64,000 nucleotides of DNA from Streptomyces spinoverrucosus (GTDB taxonomy: Bacteria > Actinomycetota > Actinomycetes > Streptomycetales > Streptomycetaceae): positions 6,956,001 through 7,020,000 of the forward strand of contig NZ_JADPZX010000001.1 of NCBI RefSeq assembly GCF_015712165.1. Direction: 5' to 3'. The position numbers and the translations under genes are program-made. Of the stretch, positions 47,549 through 56,465 are shown in pieces; within the stretch, counting starts at the first letter, position 1; every line of letters begins with the position of its first letter. The notes beneath the pieces were generated by a model. That model was given only the letters and a program-made list of their open reading frames with translations, did not search any database and was not told the DNA's origin.

Positions 47549-49432
47549 ATGGTTGAATTCGATCCTCATCTCTCGCCGATTACCGGGTGGACCCGCCTCC
47601 ACTGGGAAGTGATGGCCGATCGGTTGCTTGATGGGGTGGTGTCTTATACCTCGCCCAAGTTCGCTCAGTACCGGTTGCCTGGGCCTGCCAGTCATTCGGG
47701 GGTCTGGTCCGATGGGCTGGAGGGGTATGCGCGGTCCCTTTTGCTTGCCGCGTTTCGTATCGCCGGTGCTCAGGGGGGCGTTGAGCCCGCGCTCATTGAG
47801 CGGTACGCCGTCGGGCTCGCCGCCGGTGCCGATCCGTACGGGGACGAGCGCTGGCCGCCCATCACCGACCGTGGCCAGCCGATGGTGGAGGCCGCGTCCG
47901 TCGCGATCGCGTTGCACGAGTCGCGTCCCTGGCTGTGGGACCAGCTCGACGACCGCGTACGCGAGCAGGTGATCGACTGGCTCGGTGGATTCGTCGGCGC
48001 TCGTGCCAACGACTCCAACTGGCGTCTGTTCCAGGTCATCACCGAGGAGTTCCTCGCCTCTGTCGGTGCCCCGCACAGCCGCGCGGAGATCGACGCCGGG
48101 CTGGCCCGGCTGGACGACTGGTATCGGGGCGACGGCTGGTACACCGACGGGGACGGCCGGAAGTTCGACTACTACAACGCCTGGGCGCTGCACCTGTATC
48201 CGGTCCTGTGGGCGCGGATCGCGGGAGCGCGGGCGGACGCCTCGCGCGTGGGCACGTACCGGCTGCGGCTGCGTGCCTTTCTCGCCGCCCACCAGCACTT
48301 CTTCGGCTCCGACGGCGCCCCCGTCCACCAGGGCCGCTCCCTCACCTACCGTTTCGCGGCCACCGCGCCCCTGTGGGCGGGCGTCCTCGCCGACGCCACC
48401 CCGCTGCCGCCCGGCCGCACCCGCCGTATCGCCTCGGGCGCGCTGAAGCACTTCGCCGAACGTGGCGTTCCGGACGAGCGGGGCCTGCTCACCCTGGGCT
48501 GGTACCGGCCCTTCCTCGGAGTGACCCAGCGCTACTCGGGCCCCGCGTCCCCCTACTGGGCCGGCAAGGCCTTCCTCGGCCTGCTCCTGCCCGCCGACCA
48601 CCCGGTGTGGACGGCCCGCGAAGAGCCCGCCCCCGTCGACACCACGGACGTCTGCCTTCCGCTGCCCGCTCCGGGCTGGCTGCTGCACTCCACCGCCGCC
48701 GACGGGATCGTACGGCTCGTCAACCACGGCAGCGACCGGCTGCCGCCTCCGCCCGCGAGGGACGAGGACAGCCCGCACTACGCCAAGTTCGCCTACGCGA
48801 GCGCCGCCGCGCCCGAGACTCCCGGGCCGGGGCCCGACAACCACATCGCCCTGCTCGCCCCCGACGGCACCCCGTCTCCGCGCGGTCGCATCCACCCGCT
48901 CGGCGTCGAGGGCCGCCGCGCCGCCTCCTGGCACAGTGCGGGGGAGGGGCGGCGTATCGCGACGGTGAGTGTGGTGCACGGGCCGTTCGAGGTGCGGGTG
49001 CACAGGCTCGACCCGGCCGCCGACTCGCCGGTGCGGGAGGGCGGTTGGGCGGTCGCCGACGATGCCGTGCCGCCCGTCGGTCGCACCGGATGCGGGTGGG
49101 CGCAGGTCCGGCGTGCCGACGGGCTGACCAGCCTGGTCGTCGGTCTGCACGGCTGGGGCGGCACCGAAGGCACGGTCGCCCGTGCCGTCGGCACCAACGC
49201 CGTCGGCCACCATTCGGCGACGCCCTGCCTCCAACGGGACGCGGGCGCCCGCCTGCTGGTCACCCTGGTGGTGCTCAGCGCCGACCCGGACCTGGACGCC
49301 GTGTCCTCGGGGCCCAGCGCGACCGTTGGCGCCGACGGCACCGTCGAGATCCGCTTCCCGGACGGCACCCGCGAGCGGATCAGCCCTCCGTCGGCGACAC
49401 CGCCCTCTCCAGCGCCCGGAGAAACGAGTTGA
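47549..49432 (+). CDS. DUF2264 domain-containing protein
   Basis: A 627-residue protein with an N-terminal DUF2264 domain of about 370 residues. Recognisable stretches are SGVWSDGLEGYARSLLLAAF, RANDSNWRLFQVITEEFL, DGWYTDGDGRKFDYYNAWAL, HQGRSLTYRFAATAP and SPYWAGKAFLGL. The pattern of helical repeats with Tyr/His/Trp/Asp clusters resembles (alpha/alpha) barrels of polysaccharide lyases and unsaturated glucuronyl hydrolases. The C-terminal part is probably beta-rich. There is no signal peptide. With an LplABC-type importer and LacI regulator upstream it likely degrades the imported oligosaccharide; reaction unknown. Its last 53 bp overlap cobC. Confidence 0.85.
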   Translation: MVEFDPHLSPITGWTRLHWEVMADRLLDGVVSYTSPKFAQYRLPGPASHSGVWSDGLEGYARSLLLAAFRIAGAQGGVEPALIERYAVGLAAGADPYGDERWPPITDRGQPMVEAASVAIALHESRPWLWDQLDDRVREQVIDWLGGFVGARANDSNWRLFQVITEEFLASVGAPHSRAEIDAGLARLDDWYRGDGWYTDGDGRKFDYYNAWALHLYPVLWARIAGARADASRVGTYRLRLRAFLAAHQHFFGSDGAPVHQGRSLTYRFAATAPLWAGVLADATPLPPGRTRRIASGALKHFAERGVPDERGLLTLGWYRPFLGVTQRYSGPASPYWAGKAFLGLLLPADHPVWTAREEPAPVDTTDVCLPLPAPGWLLHSTAADGIVRLVNHGSDRLPPPPARDEDSPHYAKFAYASAAAPETPGPGPDNHIALLAPDGTPSPRGRIHPLGVEGRRAASWHSAGEGRRIATVSVVHGPFEVRVHRLDPAADSPVREGGWAVADDAVPPVGRTGCGWAQVRRADGLTSLVVGLHGWGGTEGTVARAVGTNAVGHHSATPCLQRDAGARLLVTLVVLSADPDLDAVSSGPSATVGADGTVEIRFPDGTRERISPPSATPPSPAPGETS

Positions 49433-50435
49433 CCGTCGTCCGCTCCCGCACCGCCAGACGCAGCCACTCCTCGCCCAGCCCCGGGAAGGTGTCCCCGCGC
49501 CGGACCGCGAACCCCAGGTCGCGCAGCCGCCGGCGGACGGTGGCGGCTCGGGGCAGCCGGACGAGGACGAAGGGGCCCTCGGCCGGTGCCACGACCCGCA
49601 GCCCGGCGATCCGCGACAGCCCCGCGACCAGGTGGGCCCGGTCGGCGGCGACGCGATGGGCGGCATGGGCCGCCTCCGCCAGGGCGCGCGGCGCCACGCA
49701 GGCCTCGGCGGCGGCCAGCGCGGGTGTGGAGACCGGCCACAACGGCTGGGCGCGTTCCAGGTCCGCGACGGTCTCCGGGGACGCGAGGACGTAGCCGATG
49801 CGCAGCCCGGCCAGGCCCCACGTCTTCGTCAGGCTGCGCAGCACGACCAGCCCGGGGATGTCCCTCCGGCCGGCCAGCGCCTCCCGCTCGCCCGGCACGG
49901 CGTCCATGAACGCCTCGTCCACGACCAGCGTCCGTCCGGGGCGGGCCAGCTGGGCGACGGCGTCAGCGGGGTGCAGTACCGACGTCGGGTTGGTCGGGTT
50001 GCCGATCACCACCAGGTCGGCGCCCTCCGGTACGGCCGCCGGATCAAGCCGGAAGCCGTCCTCCGCACGCAGCAGCACCCGGTCGACGGTGTGCCCCGCG
50101 TCCCGCAGCGCGGCCTCCGGCCCGGTGAACTGCGGGTGGACGACGACCGGCCGACGTACCTTCAGCGCCCGCGCCAGCAGCACGAACGCCTCGGCGGCGC
50201 CCGCCGTCAGCAGCACCCGCTCCACGCCGACCCCGTGCCGTGCCGCCACCGCCGCCCGCGCGCGCCGGCCGTCCGGATAGGCGGCGAGCCCTCCGAGGGA
50301 GTCGGCGATCACCTCGCGCAGCCAGGCCGGGGGCGTGTCCGCGCGGACGTTCACGGCGAGGTCGACCAGTGCGGCGCCGTCGTCGCGGACCTCGGCGTCG
50401 CCGTGATGCCGCAGGTCGTGCGCGTCAGTGGGCAT
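49380..50435 (-). CDS. cobC: Cobalamin-locus PLP-dependent protein (CobC/CobD-like, Rv2231c family)
   Basis: A 351-residue class I/II aminotransferase fold. NPTNPTSVL, VVDEAFMDAVPGE and the PLP Lys in VLRSLTKTWGLAGLRIGY are clear. Relatives are L-threonine-O-3-phosphate decarboxylases that supply aminopropanol phosphate for the nucleotide loop, and histidinol-phosphate transaminases; the location in a cob operon supports the former. It is the last gene of the cobM operon, overlaps cbiX by 11 bp, and overlaps the convergent DUF2264 gene by 53 bp. Confidence 0.85.
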   Translation of the reverse strand: MPTDAHDLRHHGDAEVRDDGAALVDLAVNVRADTPPAWLREVIADSLGGLAAYPDGRRARAAVAARHGVGVERVLLTAGAAEAFVLLARALKVRRPVVVHPQFTGPEAALRDAGHTVDRVLLRAEDGFRLDPAAVPEGADLVVIGNPTNPTSVLHPADAVAQLARPGRTLVVDEAFMDAVPGEREALAGRRDIPGLVVLRSLTKTWGLAGLRIGYVLASPETVADLERAQPLWPVSTPALAAAEACVAPRALAEAAHAAHRVAADRAHLVAGLSRIAGLRVVAPAEGPFVLVRLPRAATVRRRLRDLGFAVRRGDTFPGLGEEWLRLAVRERTTVNSFLRALERAVSPTEG

Positions 50436-51357
50436 GGGAGTGCGTGCCGTGGTGATGGTGGTGCCCGTGCCCGTGGTGGTGGCCGTCGTCGTCCGGGTGG
50501 TAGTGCGGCTGCTGCGGCAGGCCCACCTTGTCCTCGAAGCCGGGCAGCGCGACGCGGTACACGCACGAGTCGCAGTTCATCCGCAGATCGCCCTTCAGGG
50601 CCTCCTCGTACCGCTCCATCACCAGATCGAGCAGCTCCGGCTCCGGACCGATGACGTCCGCCGAGCGCACCTCGACCTCGGGGTGCGCGGCCGCCCAGCC
50701 CTCGGTCTGCAGCCGTACCCGGTCCGGCAGGATGCCGGTGAACAGGAAGTAGGGCAGGACGACGATCCGGCGCGCACCGAGGCGCAGACACCGGTCCAGC
50801 CCGCTCGGCACGTCCGGCGCCGCCAGCGACACGAACGCCGTCTCCACCCCGGCGTACCCGCGGCCCTCCCACAGCAGCCGGGCCGCCTTGTGCACCTCGG
50901 CGTTGGCGTCCGGGTCGGTGGATCCGCGTCCGACCAGCAGCACGGTCACGTCGGCCCGGTCCCCGGGCCTGCGCCCCTCGGTGCCCAGCGCCTCGTCCAG
51001 CCGCCGCTCCAGCACGGACAGCAGCGCCGGATGCGGGCCCAGCGGGCGGCCGTAGGTGTACGAGATCCCGGGGTGCCGCTCCTTCTCGCGGGCCAGCGCG
51101 GCCGGGATGTCGCCCTTGGCGTGCCCGGCGGACACCAGCATCAGCGGCACGGCGGCGAAGCGGCGCACGCCGCGCTCCACCAGCTCGGTGACGGCCTCGC
51201 CCAGCGGCGGCGGGGACAGCTCTATGAAGCCGCCCGCGACGGGCAGCTCGGGGTGGCGGCGCCCCAGCTCCCGTACGAAGTCGCGGAACGCCTCGGCTCC
51301 GGCGTCGTCCCGGGTGCCGTGGCCGGCGATGAGCAGGGCGGGCGGCGGGGTGGTCAC
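50425..51357 (-). CDS. cbiX: Sirohydrochlorin cobaltochelatase (CbiX type) with His-rich tail
   Basis: A 310-residue two-module chelatase. The first half has the catalytic-type His in LLIAGHGTRDD and a second His in VSAGHAKGD. In the second half the equivalent of GHG is GRG (VGRGSTDPD), so only one half seems active. Near the end is a CDSCVYR Cys pair, followed by a His-rich tail (residues ~280-310, about 15 His), which may store or deliver cobalt. It would insert Co(II) into sirohydrochlorin, the early route. Co-translated with cbiC (ATGA overlap). Confidence 0.88.
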   Translation of the reverse strand: MTTPPPALLIAGHGTRDDAGAEAFRDFVRELGRRHPELPVAGGFIELSPPPLGEAVTELVERGVRRFAAVPLMLVSAGHAKGDIPAALAREKERHPGISYTYGRPLGPHPALLSVLERRLDEALGTEGRRPGDRADVTVLLVGRGSTDPDANAEVHKAARLLWEGRGYAGVETAFVSLAAPDVPSGLDRCLRLGARRIVVLPYFLFTGILPDRVRLQTEGWAAAHPEVEVRSADVIGPEPELLDLVMERYEEALKGDLRMNCDSCVYRVALPGFEDKVGLPQQPHYHPDDDGHHHGHGHHHHHGTHSHAH

Positions 51358-51941
51358 GGTTTCTCCTCGTACGAAGTGGGGTGGTACAGCAGGGCGTTGA
51401 GCGCGGCCGCGGCGACCGCCGAACCGCCCTTCTCGGACACGTTGCTCACGGCGGGCAGTCCGCTCTCCCGCAGGGCCGCCTTGGACTCGGCCGCACCGAC
51501 GAAACCGACGGGCAGCCCGATCACCAACGCGGGGTCGGCGTCCAGGGTCAGCAGTTCCTCCAGCGCGGTCGGGGCACAGCCGATCACCCAGACCGCGCCG
51601 GGGCCGACGTCCTGGTACGCCAGCCGCACGGCATGCGCCGAACGCGTCAGCCCGGGACCGGACTTGGCGTCCTTCAGCCGGCAGACGGTGTCGCGGCGGG
51701 TGATCCCGGCGGCGACCATCTCGACGTCCACGACGACGGGCGCGCCGGAGTGCAGCGCGCGGTACGCCCCGTCCAGGTCGCCCTCGTCCATGACGAGGTC
51801 GCTCGCGTAGTCGAGGTCGGCGGCGGAGTGGATCACCCGCTCCACCACCGCCCGTGTGAGCGGCGGGAAGTGCGAGGTGTCCAGTCGGGCGCGCAGCCGC
51901 CGGAACGACTCCTGCTCGATCGGGTGGACCACACGGTTCAC
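51354..51941 (-). CDS. cbiC: Precorrin-8X/cobalt-precorrin-8 methylmutase
   Basis: A 195-residue CobH/CbiC enzyme that moves the C11 methyl to C12, giving (hydrogeno)cobyrinate. The start is GTG at 51941 (VNRVVHPIEQ) with AGGAGGAGG upstream. The N-terminal HPIEQESFRRL and RVIHSAADLDYASDL (with the catalytic His) and the C-terminal GLPVGFVGAAESKAALRES are signature stretches. It overlaps cobJ upstream (GTGA) and cbiX downstream (ATGA). Confidence 0.94.
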   Translation of the reverse strand: MNRVVHPIEQESFRRLRARLDTSHFPPLTRAVVERVIHSAADLDYASDLVMDEGDLDGAYRALHSGAPVVVDVEMVAAGITRRDTVCRLKDAKSGPGLTRSAHAVRLAYQDVGPGAVWVIGCAPTALEELLTLDADPALVIGLPVGFVGAAESKAALRESGLPAVSNVSEKGGSAVAAAALNALLYHPTSYEEKP

Positions 51942-53611
51942 CGGGCCTCCTCCTGCTGCCAGCGGTAGCCGCGCGGCGTCACCATGCGCCCCGCGATCTC
52001 CCGGGTGGCCGTGTTGCCCACGGTCACGACGGTCATCATGTCGACCGTCGCCGGGTCGAGTGCGGCCAGGGTCGTCAGCCGGCTGGACTCGTCCGGCCGG
52101 GAGGCGTTCCGTACGACGCCGACGGGCGTCGTCGGCGCCCGGTGCTCGGCGAGGATCGCCAGCGCCTTGGGCAGCTGCCAGTCGCGGCCCCGGCTGCGCG
52201 GGTTGTAGAACGTCACGACGATGTCCGCCTCGGCCGCCGCCCGCACCCGCCGTTCGATGACCTCCCACGGCGTGTGCAGGTCGGACAGGCTGATCGAGAC
52301 ATGGTCGTGCCCGAGCGGGGCCCCGAGAATGGCACCGGCCGCGAGGGCGGCGGTGACTCCGGGGACGCCGACCACGTCGATGTCGTCGGAGGCCTCGGCC
52401 AGCGCCGGGGACGCCATGGCGTACACGCCCGCGTCACCACTGCCGATCAGCGCGACGGCGTACCCCTGGCGCGCCTCCTCGACCGCCGTCCGCGCCCGCT
52501 CCTCCTCGGCGCCCAGCCCGGACTCAAGGATCCGGGTGCCGGGGCGCAGCAGATCGCGGATCTGGTCGACGTACTGGTCGAGCCCGACGAGCACGGACGC
52601 GCGGCGCAGCTCCGCCCTGGCGCGCGGCGTGAGCAGATCGCGGGCCCCGGGCCCGAGCCCGACCACCGCGAGCCGACCGCGCGCGGGCCGCCGTACGATC
52701 GCGCAGGTCGCCATCGCCGACTTCCGCTTGGGAACGAGGAGTTCGCCACCGCCGATGAGCGCCGACGCCTCGGCGACGGACGGGGTGCCGACGGCGGCGA
52801 GGGGAGCGTCCGAGGGGTTGGGGACCGCCACGGCGGCCAAGCGTTCGGCGGAGTGGGTCACGAGCGGGACGCCGAGGTGTTCGGCGGCGGCGACGATCCC
52901 GGGTTCCTCGGCCTTGGCGTCGACGGTGGCGAGTTCGGCGACGCTACGAGCGGACAGGCCCGCCTCCCGCAAGGCGCCCTCGATCAGCGCGAGCACCTCG
53001 TCGGCTGGGGCGCCCTTGGACGCGCCGACGCCGACGACGAGGGTCGGCGGGCGCAGGACGACCTCGTGCGGCGCGGGCTGCACAGCACGGTCGGTGACCC
53101 GGATGGTGTACGAGCCGTCCGCCGCGACCGGCAGCGGAGGCAGTGGCCACGCCGACTCGGCGCGCAGGGCGACCGGTTCGCCGTCCAGCAGCGCCCGGGA
53201 CACGGCTGCCACGTCACCCTCCACCGGCAGACCCAGCGTGTCCAGACCCGCCAGCCCGACGGAGTCCGTCGCCGTGGTCACCACCGGATCGGCGCCCAGC
53301 AACTCGCTCACCTCGCGGGCGAGTTCGTTGGCCCCGCCGCCGTGCCCGCCCACCAGGGACACCGCGAACCGGCCGCCCTCGTCGACACACACCACCCCGG
53401 GGTCGGACGCCTTGTCGCCCAGCAGCGGGGCGACGAGCCGTACCACGGCACCCGTGGCCAGGAAGCACACCAGCTGCTCGCACTCCCCGAACGCGGCCCG
53501 CACGGCGTCCCCCACGGGACCCTCGTACACCCGCGTCCGGTCCGGCCACGCCGCAGCCAGCCGGTCCCGCGCCGCCGCTCCCGCCTCCGTGGCGGAGATG
53601 AGGCCGATCAC
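51938..53611 (-). CDS. cobJ: Fused CbiG-like hydrolase and precorrin-3B C17-methyltransferase
   Basis: A 557-residue fusion. The N-terminal half (about 1-310) is CbiG-like: CFLATGAVVRLVAPLL, DEGGRFAVSLVGGHGGGANE and VVGVGASKGAP. CbiG opens the ring-A lactone in the anaerobic route. The C-terminal half (about 325-557) is a SAM-dependent CobJ/CbiH methyltransferase: LAVVGLGPGARDLLT, IGSGDAGVYAMA, and TFYNPRSRGRDW. GTG at 53611 with AAGGAG upstream is used. It overlaps cobL and cbiC by GTGA. Confidence 0.93.
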   Translation of the reverse strand: MIGLISATEAGAAARDRLAAAWPDRTRVYEGPVGDAVRAAFGECEQLVCFLATGAVVRLVAPLLGDKASDPGVVCVDEGGRFAVSLVGGHGGGANELAREVSELLGADPVVTTATDSVGLAGLDTLGLPVEGDVAAVSRALLDGEPVALRAESAWPLPPLPVAADGSYTIRVTDRAVQPAPHEVVLRPPTLVVGVGASKGAPADEVLALIEGALREAGLSARSVAELATVDAKAEEPGIVAAAEHLGVPLVTHSAERLAAVAVPNPSDAPLAAVGTPSVAEASALIGGGELLVPKRKSAMATCAIVRRPARGRLAVVGLGPGARDLLTPRARAELRRASVLVGLDQYVDQIRDLLRPGTRILESGLGAEEERARTAVEEARQGYAVALIGSGDAGVYAMASPALAEASDDIDVVGVPGVTAALAAGAILGAPLGHDHVSISLSDLHTPWEVIERRVRAAAEADIVVTFYNPRSRGRDWQLPKALAILAEHRAPTTPVGVVRNASRPDESSRLTTLAALDPATVDMMTVVTVGNTATREIAGRMVTPRGYRWQQEEAR

Positions 53612-54843
53612 TGAGCAACTCCTTCGGTACGAGCCGGAGGCCGGACGCCCCACAGCAGAAAAACAGGGTTGGTGGCCGCCAGCCGGCTCACATCGCCCGG
53701 CAGCGGCGCCAGCCGCGACGACTGCAACAGCACCCCGTCACACTCGAACCCGGCCCCGGTGAGCGCCTCGCGCACCCCCGGAACCCGGTCCAGCGCGGCC
53801 AGGGCGACGACCACGGTGCGCCGGGCGCGGTGTGCGCAGGCAGTGACGACGGCGGGCAGTTCGCGCCCGCCGCCGCCGACGAACACGGCGTCGGGGTCGT
53901 CGAGCCCGGCCAGCGCCGCGGGCGCCTCGCCATGCACCACCCGTACGTCGACGCCGTGCGACCCGGCGTTGGCCCGGATCCGCTCCACACCGTCCGCCGC
54001 CTTCTCCACGGCGACCACGGCGGCACCCAGCCGAGCGCACTCCACGGCCACCGACCCGGAGCCCGCCCCGACGTCCCAGACCAGATCACCGAGGCGCGGC
54101 CCGAGCCGGGCAAGCGCCAGTGCCCGCACCTCGAACTTGGTGATCATCGAGTCCCGGTGCGTGAACTCGCCCTCGTCCAGCGCCCATCCGGCAGGTCCCT
54201 CGGCCGGGCCCGCGACGGTCCGCACGGCCGCCAGCGCCCGCCGCTCGTCCAGGCACAGCACGACACTCACCGCTGTACCCCAGTCCCGGGCCGCGGCCTC
54301 GGCGGGCGTCACCCGCTCCACCCGTTCCCGCGCCTGGTCACCCAGCGCGGAGGCGACCACGAGGACGCGCTCGCTGTCCGCCAGCGCCGCCCCCAGCTCC
54401 GCCGGACCGGACCCCGGCCCGGTCAGCACGGCGACCTTCGGGCGCGCCCGACACACGTTCACCGCCGTCCGCAGCTCCCGCCCGTGCGCGCTCACGACCA
54501 CCGCGTCGTCCCAGGGCAACCCGACGCGCGCGAACGCGGCGGCCACCGACGACACCCCGGCCCGCACGTCCAGCCGCTCCGCCCCGAACCGCTCGGCGAG
54601 CGCCCGCACGATCCCGAAGAACCCGGGGTCGCCCGACGCCAGCACCACGACCGGCCGGTCCTTCTCGACGTACTCCTCGATGGTGTCGAGGGCGGGTGCC
54701 AGCGGCCCGAGCACGATGCGCTCGGCGCCCTCGGGCAGCCGTACAGCGTCCAGGTGCCGCCTGCCGCCGACCACCAGCTCGGCGCCCGCCAGCGCCTCCT
54801 GCGGCACGGCCGCGCCGGTCCCCGCACCGACCACCCGGATCAC
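53608..54843 (-). CDS. cobL: Precorrin-6Y C5,15-methyltransferase (CbiE-CbiT fusion)
   Basis: A 411-residue bifunctional enzyme. The N-terminal CbiE module (about 1-200) has LVVGGRRHLDAV and VVVLASGDPGFFG. The C-terminal CbiT module (about 215-405) has EFTHRDSMITKFEVRALAL and the SAM loop VWDVGAGSGSVAVE, with decarboxylation at C12 and methylation at C15 expected. The GTG at 54843 overlaps the cobM stop. The full fusion is the usual aerobic-type CobL form in actinobacteria. Confidence 0.94.
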   Translation of the reverse strand: MIRVVGAGTGAAVPQEALAGAELVVGGRRHLDAVRLPEGAERIVLGPLAPALDTIEEYVEKDRPVVVLASGDPGFFGIVRALAERFGAERLDVRAGVSSVAAAFARVGLPWDDAVVVSAHGRELRTAVNVCRARPKVAVLTGPGSGPAELGAALADSERVLVVASALGDQARERVERVTPAEAAARDWGTAVSVVLCLDERRALAAVRTVAGPAEGPAGWALDEGEFTHRDSMITKFEVRALALARLGPRLGDLVWDVGAGSGSVAVECARLGAAVVAVEKAADGVERIRANAGSHGVDVRVVHGEAPAALAGLDDPDAVFVGGGGRELPAVVTACAHRARRTVVVALAALDRVPGVREALTGAGFECDGVLLQSSRLAPLPGDVSRLAATNPVFLLWGVRPPARTEGVAQ

Positions 54844-55658
54844 GTCTGCGCACCCCGCGCGCGCAGCGCCTTGCGGGCCTCCGGGTCGGCCTTGCGGTAG
54901 CCGTGGAAGTGGCCGGGGTGGTAGAGGTGCGAGCGGGTGCCGTGCGCGTCGAGGGCCGGGCCGACCAGGAAGAGGGTGTGCTTCCAGAGCTTGTGCTCCT
55001 TCACCGTCTCCTCCAGCCTCCCGATCGTGCACTTCACGACCAGCTCCTCCGGCCAGGTCGCCTGGTACGCGACCACGACCGGCGTGGTCGTCGGATAGCC
55101 GCCCTCCAGCAGTTCCCGCACCAGCTGGCCGCTGCGGGCCGCCGACAGGAAGATCGCCATGGTGGTGCCGTGCCGGGCGAACTCGCGCACCTCCTCACCG
55201 GGCGGCATCGGCGTCTTGCCGCCGCCGAGCCGGGTGAGCACGACGGACTGCGCGACCTCCGGGATCGTCAGCTCACGTCGGGCGAGCGCGGCGACGGCGG
55301 AGAACGCGGACACGCCGGGCACGACCTCGGTGGCGATGCCGAGCTCGGCACACCGGTCGAGCTGCTCCTGCGTACCGCCCCACAGCGCCGGGTCGCCGGA
55401 GTGGATGCGGGCGACCCTCAGCCCCTCGGCGTGGGCCTTCCGGTAGACGGCGACGACGTCCTCCAGCGACATCGTCGCCGAGTCGAGGATCTCGGCGCCC
55501 TCGCGGGCGTGTTCGAGGACCTCCGCCTGGACCAGGCTCGCCGCCCAGATCACGACGTCGGCCGCGGCGATGGCGCGCGCGGCGCGGAACGTCAGCAGAT
55601 CGGCGGCGCCGGGGCCGGCACCGACGAAGGTCACCTTGCCGGTGGTGGCTTCGGCCAT
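54840..55658 (-). CDS. cobM: Precorrin-4 C11-methyltransferase
   Basis: A 272-residue SAM-dependent tetrapyrrole methylase. The N-terminal KVTFVGAGPGAADLLT, the IHSGDPALWGG loop and VVPGVSAFSAVAALA are typical of CobM/CbiF. The ATG at 55658 (MAEATTGKV) is chosen because it gives the family length; upstream codons reach into the divergent promoter. It is the first gene of a six-gene minus-strand operon and is divergent from the ZIP permease with an 82-bp gap, in which no cobalamin riboswitch is seen. Confidence 0.94.
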   Translation of the reverse strand: MAEATTGKVTFVGAGPGAADLLTFRAARAIAAADVVIWAASLVQAEVLEHAREGAEILDSATMSLEDVVAVYRKAHAEGLRVARIHSGDPALWGGTQEQLDRCAELGIATEVVPGVSAFSAVAALARRELTIPEVAQSVVLTRLGGGKTPMPPGEEVREFARHGTTMAIFLSAARSGQLVRELLEGGYPTTTPVVVAYQATWPEELVVKCTIGRLEETVKEHKLWKHTLFLVGPALDAHGTRSHLYHPGHFHGYRKADPEARKALRARGAQT

Positions 55659-55740
55659 GGGTTCGGATCCTCTCGTACGGATGTCAACGCGCGTGCGGCC
55701 GGATGTGCACGACCGCGGGCTGATCGGATAGCAAGGGCGC

Positions 55741-56454
55741 ATGGCGGTGTTCGTCGCGCTGGGCGCGTTCCTGATGACGCTGGCGGGTGGCTGGACGGCA
55801 CAGCGTGTGACGGACCGCCGTCACCTCGTGCTGGGCCTGGCCGGCGGCCTGATGCTGGGCGTGGTGGGCCTGGACCTGCTGCCGGAGGCGCTGGACGCGG
55901 CGGGTGCGGAGGTGTTCGGTGTCCCCGCGGCCCTGTTGCTGTTCGTGACCGGTTTCCTCTTCGCCCATCTGGTGGAACGTCTGCTCGCCGCGCACGGCGG
56001 CGACGAGCACCACCGCACTCCCGAGGTGGGCCTGACCGCGGCCGGCGCGATGGTCGTGCACAGCGCCATGGACGGCGTGGCGATCGGCGCCGCGTTCCAG
56101 ATCGGCGACGGCATGGGCCTGGCGGTCTCGGTGGCCGTCGTCGCCCATGACTTCGCGGACGGCTTCAACACCTTCACGATCACGGCCCTGTACGGCAACG
56201 CCCGCCGCCGGGCGGTCGCGATGCTGTTCGCGGACGCGGTGGCCCCGGTCGCGGGCGCGGCGAGCACCCTGCTGGTCGCCATCCCGGAGCCCGCCCTCGG
56301 CGGCTATCTCGGCCTCTTCGGCGGAGCACTGCTCTACCTGGCCGCCGCCGAGATCCTCCCCGAGGCCCACCACAAGCACCCCGCCGGCCCGACGCTGCTG
56401 TGCACCATCGGGGGCGCTGCGTTCATCTGGCTGGTGGTGGGGATTGCCGAGTGA
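55741..56454 (+). CDS. ZIP-family metal permease inside the cobalamin locus
   Basis: A 237-residue membrane protein with about 7-8 helices. The metal-site helix contains VVHSAMDGVAIG (helix IV H..D/G pattern) and the next has VVAHDFADGFNTFT. AEILPEAHHKHP supplies an acidic/His cluster near the C-terminus. The family usually imports Zn or Fe. Its place between two cobalamin operons, divergent from cobM and 11 bp from the end of cobI, suggests cobalt or a co-regulated metal. Cobalt transport is inference only. Confidence 0.87.
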   Translation: MAVFVALGAFLMTLAGGWTAQRVTDRRHLVLGLAGGLMLGVVGLDLLPEALDAAGAEVFGVPAALLLFVTGFLFAHLVERLLAAHGGDEHHRTPEVGLTAAGAMVVHSAMDGVAIGAAFQIGDGMGLAVSVAVVAHDFADGFNTFTITALYGNARRRAVAMLFADAVAPVAGAASTLLVAIPEPALGGYLGLFGGALLYLAAAEILPEAHHKHPAGPTLLCTIGGAAFIWLVVGIAE

Positions 56455-56465
56455 CCCTGGCGCCT

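Noticed and set aside
55659..55740. Possible cobalamin riboswitch before cobM
   Set aside because: The gap is only 82 bp, too short for a cobalamin riboswitch, and no B12-box-like sequence was noticed. The cobN leader is outside the window.
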